DNA from: Deltaproteobacteria bacterium | Lineage (GTDB): Bacteria > Desulfobacterota > Syntrophia > Syntrophales > UBA2185 | NCBI GenBank assembly: GCA_026388495.1 | Contig: JAPLJQ010000413.1 | Location: forward strand, 1 to 6,421 | Direction of reading: 5' to 3' | Length of the DNA: 6,421 nucleotides | Shown here: positions 1 to 5,606 of the stretch, one piece after another | Numbering within the stretch: the stretch's first letter is position 1 | Layout: each line of letters opens with the position of its first letter | The notes under the pieces: model-generated | The model's database searches: none | What the model was told of the DNA's origin: nothing | What the model saw: the letters and a program-made list of their open reading frames with translations, nothing else | Translations under genes and position numbers: made by a program

Positions 1-1351
1 CGTGTTCCATGAAAATATTGCCCAAGTTGTTATGGGCCATATGGTTTCCCGTAGTCACGGCAACTGCATGTTCAAACAGGACACGGCTGTTTCTCCAGGT
101 GGCCGTCTGGTTAAATGTAAGGATTGCAAGGAGCAGGAGGGTCGCCCCCGCTGCCGCCGGAATGAAGTATGTGCAAAAAGGGTTTCCTTTCAGAAGATCA
201 GGGATCCCCCAGCTGATCATGACAAACAACCCGATGAGGGGTACGTATACCCAGCGATCGGCCATGGCGGGCCATAGCCCAGCCATCATCAATCCACTGA
301 CCGGTATCAGCGTTCCGGCAAACCATAGCCATCCCACCACAAGATACGGATATTTTTTCCAGAATTTAAGCGTGATTGCCGTGATAGACGTCAGCGCGAT
401 TGCGGCGGCAAATGTCTGTTCCAAAGGAAAAGACCTGGGAAACGGATACAATACAGCCAGGTCTAGCGGCCAGAGCATCTTTCCGATATAACGCACATAC
501 GATACGAGAGCATTTTCGATACGAAACGTCAGTGGCACTACTGAAAAGGGCATTACATTACCCGCAGCTTCAAGCCGCATGGACGAAATCCCGATTGCGG
601 CAAGAGAAAGAACCCCTAAGGGAATCTTTTCCCAAATCACACGGGAAGAAATTACTTCTCTACAATTTGTCAGGATTAATTCTGCTTTAGATGTAATACC
701 TTGATCTGACCATTTAATGCGCCCAAGAGGCCAATAGTCCAGCAGGAGCAGTACGCATGGCAATGTTGCGAGCATGGGTTTGGTCAGAAGCCCCAAGGTA
801 AAAACCATAACTAAAATGAGATAGCGAAAGATGCCTGGGGTTTTTGTATAATGTAAATAGGCAATCATAGTGCATAGCCAGAAAAAGGTGCTTAAAACAT
901 TTTTCCTCTCTGCAATCCAGGCGACACTGTCCACGTTGATGGGATGTAACGCAAACAAGGCTGCGACAAAGGCGCTGCTCCACACAGACCCGGTCATTCT
1001 CCTCAGAACAATGAACAGCAATAAGGTGTTCAGCATATGGAACAACACATTGACCAGATGATGTGCACCCGGATTAAGACCAAACAATTGAATGTCGGTC
1101 ATATGCGAGATCCAGACAAGAGGGTGCCAATAGACCTTATCTGTTTTATGGAAACGGAAAGCCCACTGCATGTTTGCAAGACTCAATCCGGACTGGACTT
1201 GAGGATTATTAGTAACATACACGTGATCATCGATATTCACAAATTCGTGATTTGCCACCTGACTATAGACGCAGGCCACAGCTAAGACAAGAACCATACC
1301 AATTAATAATTCCCGATATTTGTTCGAAAAATAAGGATTAAACCCCTTCAT
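1..1351 (-). CDS. Polytopic GT-C/TMTC-like membrane protein with C-terminal TPRs (paralogue 1, 3' end outside window)
   Basis: Reading the minus strand from the ATG at 1351 gives 450 codons without a stop, running off the left edge. The start is fixed by an in-frame TGA five codons upstream and a GAGG about 9 nt before the ATG. The protein aligns end to end with the complete neighbour at 1563-3407. Shared marks are an early acidic pair (Asp41-Asp42) after the first hydrophobic segment, an HP-x-x-V-x-SVAW-x-x-x-RK block (about 136-151), TKPMLATLP (190-198), KMLWP (291-295), MADRW (363-367) and LTFNQT (411-416). About ten hydrophobic segments follow one another, and the first TPR begins near residue 435 (AHNNLG). 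The family combines a GT-C/PMT-like membrane body with TPRs, as in eukaryotic TMTC O-mannosyltransferases. Transfer of a lipid-linked sugar to a protein outside the membrane is inferred. The N-terminal half looks AT-richer than the neighbour. The 'GDQ' of the conserved loop before MADR is replaced by GLWP. Confidence 0.88.
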   Translation of the reverse strand, partial: MKGFNPYFSNKYRELLIGMVLVLAVACVYSQVANHEFVNIDDHVYVTNNPQVQSGLSLANMQWAFRFHKTDKVYWHPLVWISHMTDIQLFGLNPGAHHLVNVLFHMLNTLLLFIVLRRMTGSVWSSAFVAALFALHPINVDSVAWIAERKNVLSTFFWLCTMIAYLHYTKTPGIFRYLILVMVFTLGLLTKPMLATLPCVLLLLDYWPLGRIKWSDQGITSKAELILTNCREVISSRVIWEKIPLGVLSLAAIGISSMRLEAAGNVMPFSVVPLTFRIENALVSYVRYIGKMLWPLDLAVLYPFPRSFPLEQTFAAAIALTSITAITLKFWKKYPYLVVGWLWFAGTLIPVSGLMMAGLWPAMADRWVYVPLIGLFVMISWGIPDLLKGNPFCTYFIPAAAGATLLLLAILTFNQTATWRNSRVLFEHAVAVTTGNHMAHNNLGNIFMEH

Positions 1352-1389
1352 TCCTGTACCTCATAATTCAATATCCGGAATCCAGTGAT

Positions 1390-1523
1390 TGATGAATTCG
1401 TAAAAGGCAGGAAAACCCCTGTTTTGTCATTCCGGTCTTGCTACGGAATTCAGTTATTTCAATATGTTCTGGATAACGGCGTTCACTGGCATGACGGTAT
1501 TCAGACTTCTTACGAGACCATCA
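1390..1523. repeat. Degenerate inverted-repeat element (MITE/REP-like), about 134 bp
   Basis: The outer arm TGATGAATTCGTAAA (1390-1404) is matched on the other strand by TGATGGTCTCGTAAG (1523-1509). An inner arm beginning GTCATTCCGG (1426-1435), reaching CGGAATTCAG by 1452, is matched by GTCATGCCAG read back from 1495 and reaching CCAG at about 1469. The whole stretch could therefore fold into a long imperfect hairpin with its apex near 1460. Short intergenic elements with a GTCATTCCGG...CCGGAATCCAG core are, from memory, common in deltaproteobacterial genomes. Copy number in this genome cannot be judged from one window. No transposase or target-site duplication is evident, and the mismatches suggest an old insertion. 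Confidence 0.6.
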
Positions 1524-1531
1524 CTATTAAT

Positions 1532-1548
1532 ACAGGATCCTTTCCTGT
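1532..1548. repeat. Short perfect hairpin downstream of the 614-residue protein gene
   Basis: ACAGGA and TCCTGT form a perfect 6-bp stem around a 5-nt loop, lying 15-31 nt past the stop codon of the minus-strand gene that ends at 1563. Neither strand has a T-run after it, so it does not qualify as a standard intrinsic terminator. It could be an mRNA 3'-end stabiliser or chance. Confidence 0.3.
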
Positions 1549-1562
1549 CATGTCGAATGCTT

Positions 1563-3407
1563 CTACCTGGCATTCTTGGTACTCGAATCAATAATTTTAC
1601 CAGTCTGAGCTGTTCCTTGCAATTTTGAAAGGTTTTTTATTGCTTCGGCATATCGCGGATTGATGCGCAACGCCTCATTCAACTCATCGATGGCCTCGCT
1701 GATTTGATTCTTCCGGGTCAGGACAACGGCCAGAGTATTGCGGGCCACCGCGTAGTCCGGATGATGCCTAATCGCAGCCCTCAAATAAATGATGGCTTCA
1801 TCAAGCTTCTCCTGACGGATGAGGATTTCGGCCATATTATTCTCGGCGGCGGCATTCCCCGGACGAAGATGAAGGGCCTTTCTGTAGTATTCCATGGCCT
1901 CGTTTTCCCTGCCGCTGGATAAACAGGCATCCGCAGCGTTATAATACGAGTCGGCATAGCGGGGATTAATGGCGATAGCCCGCAAATAATATGTCATGGC
2001 CTCATCATATCTATGCTGTCGAAAAAGAGCAATCCCAAGATTATTCAGGTATTTTTCATCACCAGGCTTTATTTGAACCGCCTTCTCGAAGTGACTTTCC
2101 GCTTCACCGAAACGTTTGTGCCCCATGAGATAAGTGCCCAGGTTGTTATGGGCTAAATAGTTTCCCTCCGTCACGGCAATCGCATGTTCAGACAGGACAC
2201 GGCTGTCTTTCCAGACGCCGGTCTGATTAAATGTCAGAATGACAAGGAGCAGGAGGGTTGCCCCCGCTGCGACCGGAATGATGTGCCTGAAATATGGGTT
2301 TCCTTTCAGAAATTCAGGGATCCCCCAGGCGATAACGATAAAAAGGCCGATCAGGGGGATATAGGTGTACCGGTCGGCCATGGCCTGATCACCGACCTGG
2401 ATGATGCCGGAGACAGGCAGCAGCGTAATCAGATACCAAAACCATCCCATGGCCAGATAGGGCGCTGTACGGATGTATCTGAAGGAGAAGAAACATACCG
2501 CACCCAGGAATGTCGCGGACAGCAGCACGACGGACATGGGGAAAGAAGTCGGATAAGGATAGAAACAGGCAAGATTCACCGGCCACAACATCTTGGCCAC
2601 GTATCCCCCATAGGAAACTACCGCATTAACCATCCTTTCTGATAGGCCGATATCTCCCAACGACTTCAATGCCCCCGAACTGCCTTGGCCATAAATCGTT
2701 ATGACACTGACAACGACGCTGAGGGCAAGAAGCGGGATCTTTTCCAGGATCAGACGCCGGACGGCGATAAACGCACCACCCTGAAAACGCCGTAGCGGCC
2801 AGAAATCCAGAAGAAGTAAAACGAAAGGAAGTGTCACCAGCATCGGTTTCGACATGAGTCCCAAACCAAACGCGATCAAAACCCATAGGTAACGTTTAAC
2901 GGATGGATTGTCTGCATAATGCGTATACGCAGCCATCGTCAGCAGCCAGAACATCGCGCTCAGGACATCCTTGCGCGCCATGACCCACGCCACGGACTCC
3001 ACATGGAGGGGATGGACTGCAAATAACGCGGCCACAAAGCCGCTCTTCCACAATTCGCCGGTCATCCTGCCGAATATCAAAAACAACAGCAGCGTATTGA
3101 CCAGATGAATCAGTACGTTCGTTACATGATAGCCTCCGGCGCCCGTGCCGTACATTTTGTAATCCAGCATCAGCGAAAGCCACGTCAGCGGCTGCCAGTT
3201 ACAGGCAAACAATGTTGTAAAAGCCCAGGAAACACTGCTCCGGTCAAACCCGGCCTGGATATTCTTATTGCCCAGGATGTACCTGCTGTCGTCGTAAATA
3301 ACAAATTTGAATTGGCTCGTCTGATAGAAAGGCAGGATGACGATCAGCGCCAGTCCAAGGCAAATGAATATATGAATGGGATGAGAACGAATCCACTGAC
3401 GAATCAT
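1563..3407 (-). CDS. Polytopic GT-C/TMTC-like membrane protein with five C-terminal TPRs (paralogue 2, complete)
   Basis: This complete 614-residue protein is probably an inner-membrane glycosyltransferase that adds sugar to exported proteins (function inferred). A hydrophobic segment at about 11-29 is followed by the acidic pair Asp39-Asp40, the position of the catalytic or metal-binding acidic motif in many GT-C enzymes. Further hydrophobic segments lie near 96-115, 122-141, 148-164, 172-205, 224-241, 291-309, 317-337, 348-364 and 374-395. Family blocks include HPLHVESVAW (132-141) with RKD (145-147), SKPMLVTLP (186-194), KMLWP (272-276) and VGDQAMADRYTYIPL (338-352). Five 34-residue TPRs follow (about 416-449, 450-483, 484-517, 518-551, 552-585), with a partial sixth to 598. 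The ATG at 3407 has only a weak AAGAGA ahead of it. A poor promoter candidate (TTGACG at 3453-3448 and TAAATT at 3432-3427, 15-bp spacer) lies after the pilin terminator. Next to pilA, the pilin is the obvious candidate substrate. A non-enzymatic TPR scaffold is the alternative. Confidence 0.9.
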   Translation of the reverse strand: MIRQWIRSHPIHIFICLGLALIVILPFYQTSQFKFVIYDDSRYILGNKNIQAGFDRSSVSWAFTTLFACNWQPLTWLSLMLDYKMYGTGAGGYHVTNVLIHLVNTLLLFLIFGRMTGELWKSGFVAALFAVHPLHVESVAWVMARKDVLSAMFWLLTMAAYTHYADNPSVKRYLWVLIAFGLGLMSKPMLVTLPFVLLLLDFWPLRRFQGGAFIAVRRLILEKIPLLALSVVVSVITIYGQGSSGALKSLGDIGLSERMVNAVVSYGGYVAKMLWPVNLACFYPYPTSFPMSVVLLSATFLGAVCFFSFRYIRTAPYLAMGWFWYLITLLPVSGIIQVGDQAMADRYTYIPLIGLFIVIAWGIPEFLKGNPYFRHIIPVAAGATLLLLVILTFNQTGVWKDSRVLSEHAIAVTEGNYLAHNNLGTYLMGHKRFGEAESHFEKAVQIKPGDEKYLNNLGIALFRQHRYDEAMTYYLRAIAINPRYADSYYNAADACLSSGRENEAMEYYRKALHLRPGNAAAENNMAEILIRQEKLDEAIIYLRAAIRHHPDYAVARNTLAVVLTRKNQISEAIDELNEALRINPRYAEAIKNLSKLQGTAQTGKIIDSSTKNAR

Positions 3408-3492
3408 GTGTGTTTCTCTTGAAAGGAATTTAAGCCGGCAAAGTTATCGTCAAACATTGGCAGGCGAAGGCTCATGGTCTGAACGACAATAC

Positions 3493-3530
3493 AAAAAAGA
3501 AAGGGGGGGGGATTCGCACCCCCACCCTTT
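3493..3530 (-). terminator. Intrinsic terminator of the pilin gene
   Basis: On the minus strand a 12-position stem (3530-3519 with 3511-3500) closes a 7-nt loop, with a single T-C mismatch opposite 3524/3506. One C and six T residues (3498-3493) follow at once. The stem is almost pure G:C apart from three terminal A:T pairs. It starts 69 nt past the pilin stop, so it should end most pilin transcripts before the glycosyltransferase-like gene at 3407. The 3' arm contains nine consecutive G:C pairs' worth of homopolymer (nine G on the plus strand, 3503-3511). The plus-strand side also has a T-run but no gene converges on it. Confidence 0.85.
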
Positions 3531-3598
3531 TTTCCTGTAGTTTATGTGATGCGGTTGTCAACAGTATCGAAATATTGTCGCCGCAACAGCAACGCTGC

Positions 3599-4000
3599 TT
3601 AAGGTATTGATAGACTATCGCTTGCAACACCGTCGGTGCCGATGACATAGGATCCACCCAGTTCGGCGGCATTGGTATGGGTTGCAGTCACCGTTCCACC
3701 GGCTGCGACCACGACCTGATTCCCGGCACTCACCCTGGCGCTTGTATAGATAGCTCCCGAAGCGCCTCCGGCAATGGTTTCAGCGGGCGCGGCAATCCCC
3801 GGGTTATCGCCCTGATACGCCACGACAGCCGTGTAAACATTTTTTGCATCCGACTTGGTGCTTGCCATGTAACCTCTTGACTTGTATGCCGTGAATTGCG
3901 GGATTGCGATGGCTGCCAGGATGCCGATAATCGCGATAACGATCATGAGTTCGATCAGCGTGAAGCCCTTCTGCCCTTTTTTGTGAAATGAACTAATCAT
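3599..4000 (-). CDS. pilA: Type IV major pilin (type IVa prepilin)
   Basis: This 133-residue prepilin has a short basic leader ending in KKGQKG, with the expected prepilin-peptidase cleavage between Gly12 and Phe13. The mature protein of 121 residues then carries N-methylatable Phe1, Glu5 and an unbroken hydrophobic helix to Pro22. PilD-type processing and assembly by the PilB/PilC/PilQ machine are known for the family. None of those genes is in the window. After the helix comes an AYKSRGY-x-AS-x-KSD segment typical of deltaproteobacterial pilins. The C-terminal half is rich in Ala, Gly, Ser and Thr and ends SLSIP. It has no cysteine, so the disulfide-bonded D-region of Pseudomonas or Neisseria pilins is absent. 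AGGAG about 9 nt upstream of the ATG and an in-frame TAA ten codons upstream fix the start. It has its own sigma-54-type promoter and terminator, as expected for an abundant major pilin. The symbol rests on type and context, because minor pilins usually lack such isolated expression signals. Confidence 0.92.
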   Translation of the reverse strand: MISSFHKKGQKGFTLIELMIVIAIIGILAAIAIPQFTAYKSRGYMASTKSDAKNVYTAVVAYQGDNPGIAAPAETIAGGASGAIYTSARVSAGNQVVVAAGGTVTATHTNAAELGGSYVIGTDGVASDSLSIP

Positions 4001-4133
4001 AATCTTTCTCCTTTTCTTTCTTATTAGTTAAATCAGTTTATTTTGATGACCCTTATCATTAAACGCCGGATTCTTTCCGCAACCACCTCCTTCTTTTTTA
4101 TTACGTTGCCTTATGTCCGTCGAGATCGTTTTG
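4001..4133 (-). other. Long 5' leader of the pilin transcript
   Basis: If transcription starts about 12 nt after the -12 element, the leader runs from about 4133 to 4001, roughly 133 nt. It is purine-rich toward its 3' end, where AAAGAAAAGGAG supplies the pilin ribosome-binding site. About 90 nt further upstream it holds a second, stronger Shine-Dalgarno with no properly spaced long reading frame. No known riboswitch class is recognisable. The leader length depends on the predicted start site. Confidence 0.45.
4083..4092 (-). promoter_or_regulatory. Orphan Shine-Dalgarno in the pilin leader
   Basis: AAGGAGGTGG on the minus strand is a near-perfect complement of the 16S 3' end, stronger than the site that serves pilA. 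The nearest candidate starts are poor. TTG at 4082 is too close and would encode only seven residues before TAA. GTG at 4087 overlaps the site itself. ATG at 4059 is too far away and gives an eight-residue peptide. It may serve a leader peptide or ribosome standby, or be chance in purine-rich sequence. Confidence 0.35.
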
Positions 4134-4143
4134 CCTTAGTATA

Positions 4144-4159
4144 AGCAATGATCATACCA
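4144..4159 (-). promoter_or_regulatory. Sigma-54 (RpoN) -24/-12 promoter for the pilin gene
   Basis: The minus strand reads TGGTATGATCATTGCT. Against the consensus TGGCACGNNNNTTGCW it keeps the GG at -24, the G at position 7, TTGC at -12 and the exact 10-bp spacing, and differs only by C to T at positions 4 and 6. The predicted start is near 4133. Sigma-54 control of pilA by the PilS/PilR two-component system is known in Pseudomonas, Myxococcus and Geobacter. The site overlaps a palindromic ATGATCAT (4148-4155), whose role is unknown. I cannot assign activator-binding sites with confidence. Confidence 0.72.
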
Positions 4160-4415
4160 TGATTGCCGATCCTGTCGATTACTGGATCAGAAGATCATAT
4201 ATCGTATCATTCATGATGTTTATAATAGTGACTCCGGTTGAAAGATTTCCCGCTTGTTTTTTTTCCGTAGAAGGTTTCCTTCATTTTCACGGGTTTCTTC
4301 GTAATTTTTCCATATCCAACCCGATTGCTCTTTACGCATTTCCATCTCCATGATAAGTATTTTCAGGGATCCTATCGCGTCCACCCCTGCCTTAGGCCGA
4401 ATTCATTTTCCCGCG
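4160..4415. other. AT-rich divergent intergenic region between pilA and queD
   Basis: This stretch lies upstream of both divergent promoters, where enhancer sites for a sigma-54 activator would be expected. It contains an isolated perfect -10 hexamer TATAAT on the plus strand (4221-4226) without a matching -35, and a small GAAGG-TTT-CCTTC hairpin (4270-4282) without a terminator T-run. A 64-codon plus-strand frame beginning at 4159 has no ribosome-binding site and no recognisable features, so I do not call it a gene. I see no RNA gene. Confidence 0.5.
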
Positions 4416-4444
4416 TAGGCATCGGGATCGTTTTGTGATATAGT
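4416..4444 (+). promoter_or_regulatory. Sigma-70-like promoter for queD-folE2-nadE
   Basis: TAGGCA (4416-4421, four of six matches to TTGACA) and TATAGT (4439-4444, five of six matches to TATAAT) are separated by exactly 17 bp. Transcription would begin near 4451, giving a leader of about 20 nt with the strong AGGGAGG ribosome-binding site. Such a short leader leaves no room for a preQ1 riboswitch between this promoter and the gene. Confidence 0.5.
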
Positions 4445-4471
4445 TCAGTTAGAACATCGGAGGGAGGTTTT

Positions 4472-4840
4472 ATGTACGAAGTTACCATCCGTAAATCCTT
4501 TTCCGCCGCCCACCTCCTCCGGGAGATCGGCGGCAAGTGTGAAGAGCTCCACGGACACAATTTCATCGTCGAGGTGTCGGCCGCCGCCGATGCCCTTAAC
4601 GACGAAGGGCTTCTGATCGACTTCCGTCTCCTGAAGCGCTGGACCGACGAGATCCTTGACGAGCTCGATCATAAATATCTTAACAAACTCAACTGTTTCA
4701 AAGGAATTAATCCCTCTTCCGAACGGATTGCGCGCTTCCTTTACGAGCGAATCGGCGAAAAAGCGAGGCAGGCGAAGGTCCCCCTGACCCGCGTGACCGT
4801 CTGGGAATCGGAGAACGCCCGTGTCTCCTACAGCCTATGA
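4472..4840 (+). CDS. queD: 6-carboxy-5,6,7,8-tetrahydropterin synthase (QueD/PTPS family, COG0720)
   Basis: This 122-residue cytoplasmic tunnel-fold enzyme converts 7,8-dihydroneopterin triphosphate to 6-carboxy-5,6,7,8-tetrahydropterin, the second step toward preQ0 and queuosine. The zinc ligands are visible as His14 (FSAAH) and His27/His29 (LHGH). Cys23 takes the place of the catalytic cysteine. Asp66-His67 (LDHKYLN) matches the catalytic Asp/His pair, PSSERIA (81-87) matches the PT-x-E block, and Glu112/Glu114 (WESE) lies where pterin is bound. The length is normal for bacterial QueD. AGGGAGG sits 5 nt before the ATG, a strong site that fixes the start. The stop overlaps the folE2 start, so its substrate-producing partner is co-translated. 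Glu24 right after the catalytic Cys gives a C-E-x-x-H-G-H motif, which may mean a dual PTPS-I/III enzyme also acting in folate synthesis. The family is certain and the exact product less so. Confidence 0.93.
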   Translation: MYEVTIRKSFSAAHLLREIGGKCEELHGHNFIVEVSAAADALNDEGLLIDFRLLKRWTDEILDELDHKYLNKLNCFKGINPSSERIARFLYERIGEKARQAKVPLTRVTVWESENARVSYSL

Positions 4841-5604
4841 TTGACATCCAGAACCTGAAAGACGAACGGAATATCGATATCCAGCGGGTCGGCGTCAAGG
4901 GGCTCAAATACCCCATCGTCGTCTTGGACCGCGCCCGCGGTACGCAGCCAGTCAATGCCACGATCAACATGTATGTGAACCTCCTCCGCCGCTTCAAGGG
5001 GACGCACATGAGCCGCTTTGTCGAGGTCCTCAACGAAATTCGGGAGCAGGTGAACATCCGGACGTTTCACAGCATCCTGGAAAAGATCCGCGAAAAATTG
5101 CATGCGGAAGCGGCGCATATTGAAATTGAATTTCCCTACTTCATCGAGAAGGCGGCGCCTCGATCCGGCGCGAAGAGCCTGATGGAATACCGGTGCCGTT
5201 TTTTAGGAACCAGCGACGTCAGGGGGATGGATTTTGTCGTGGGAATGGCGGTCCCGGTCACGACCGTCTGCCCCTGTTCCCGGGAAATCAGCCGCGCCGG
5301 CGCCCACAACCAGCGGAGCATCGTCACCGTCATGGTCCGGTTCCGCAAGTTCTTCTGGATTGAAGATGTAATCAGAATGATCGAAGAATCGGCCAGCGGG
5401 GAGGTCTATTCGCTGTTGAAGCGTGTCGATGAAAAATTCGTTACGGAGAGGGCTTACGACAACCCGATGTTCGTCGAAGACGTTGTCCGGACCGTGGCGG
5501 GACGGCTCGGAGCGGATCCGAACTTCACCTGGTACAAGGTGGAGGCGGAGAATTTTGAAAGCATCCACAACCACAGCGCCTATGCCTGCGTGGAGAAGGA
5601 ATAG
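4837..5604 (+). CDS. folE2: GTP cyclohydrolase IB (GTP cyclohydrolase FolE2)
   Basis: This complete 255-residue COG1469 enzyme hydrolyses GTP to 7,8-dihydroneopterin triphosphate, the shared precursor of folate and queuosine. The VPVTTVCPCSREIS block (139-152) carries the active-site cysteine, most likely Cys147. His157, Glu204 (TERAYDNP) and His244/His246 near the C-terminus are the probable remaining metal or catalytic residues by family analogy. RFKGTHMSRF (52-61) is another family hallmark. FolE2 is unrelated in sequence to zinc-dependent FolE1 and in known cases tolerates other divalent metals. The ATG overlaps the queD stop in an ATGA junction. No good Shine-Dalgarno stands at normal distance, so translation is probably coupled to queD. 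Pairing with queD points to preQ0/queuosine supply, although folate use cannot be excluded. Confidence 0.95.
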   Translation: MIDIQNLKDERNIDIQRVGVKGLKYPIVVLDRARGTQPVNATINMYVNLLRRFKGTHMSRFVEVLNEIREQVNIRTFHSILEKIREKLHAEAAHIEIEFPYFIEKAAPRSGAKSLMEYRCRFLGTSDVRGMDFVVGMAVPVTTVCPCSREISRAGAHNQRSIVTVMVRFRKFFWIEDVIRMIEESASGEVYSLLKRVDEKFVTERAYDNPMFVEDVVRTVAGRLGADPNFTWYKVEAENFESIHNHSAYACVEKE

Positions 5605-5606
5605 CC

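Larger units (their letters stand above)
1352..1562. other. Intergenic gap between the two TMTC-like paralogues
   Basis: This 211-bp stretch separates the stop of the upstream paralogue (TAG at 1563-1565, minus strand) from the start of the downstream one. It holds a degenerate inverted-repeat element (1390-1523) and a small perfect hairpin (1532-1548). A fragment, TCCGGAATCCAG, near 1374-1385 resembles the core of the inverted repeat and may be a remnant of a second copy. I see no convincing -35/-10 pair for the downstream gene, so that gene may be read through from upstream or use a promoter I cannot recognise. No coding sequence is supported here. Confidence 0.7.

Noticed and set aside
2..690. 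Overlapping plus-strand open frames of 91-160 codons at 2-277, 9-491 and 400-690.
   Set aside because: They lie opposite the continuous 450-codon minus-strand gene, which has family-wide motifs and a clean start. The plus-strand translations show no recognisable motif. The resemblance of 9-491 to 2184-2642 follows from the paralogy on the other strand.
714..1351. Possible pseudogene or frameshifted remnant of a TPR protein at the left end.
   Set aside because: Codon-by-codon reading of the minus strand from 1351 to 1 shows no stop or frameshift. It is simply cut by the window edge.
1385..1594. A 69-codon plus-strand frame in the gap between the paralogues.
   Set aside because: It is built from the inverted-repeat element and the 3' end of the neighbouring gene, with no ribosome-binding site.
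3500..3530. GGGGG-TGCGAAT-CCCCC on the minus strand looks like a tRNA T-arm.
   Set aside because: There is no matching acceptor stem, D-arm or anticodon arm upstream, and the T-run after the stem makes it an intrinsic terminator.
3472..3672. A 66-codon minus-strand frame overlapping the end of pilA.
   Set aside because: It crosses the terminator and its G-tract and has no recognisable domain. It is an out-of-frame shadow of pilA and its 3' region.
3599..4000. Electrically conductive 'e-pilin' because Phe1, Phe24, Tyr27 and Tyr32 align with Geobacter PilA.
   Set aside because: Only eight of 121 mature residues are aromatic, with 33-residue aromatic-free spacing in the head. The long head domain is unlike Geobacter PilA, and the e-pilus model itself is disputed.
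4159..4353. A 64-codon plus-strand frame in the pilA-queD intergenic region.
   Set aside because: It begins inside the sigma-54 element, has no Shine-Dalgarno, and its Phe/Ile-rich composition reflects AT-rich DNA.
4416..4471. preQ1 riboswitch ahead of queD.
   Set aside because: The leader after the predicted promoter is about 20 nt, and neither it nor the sequence just upstream shows the preQ1 hairpin with A-rich tail.
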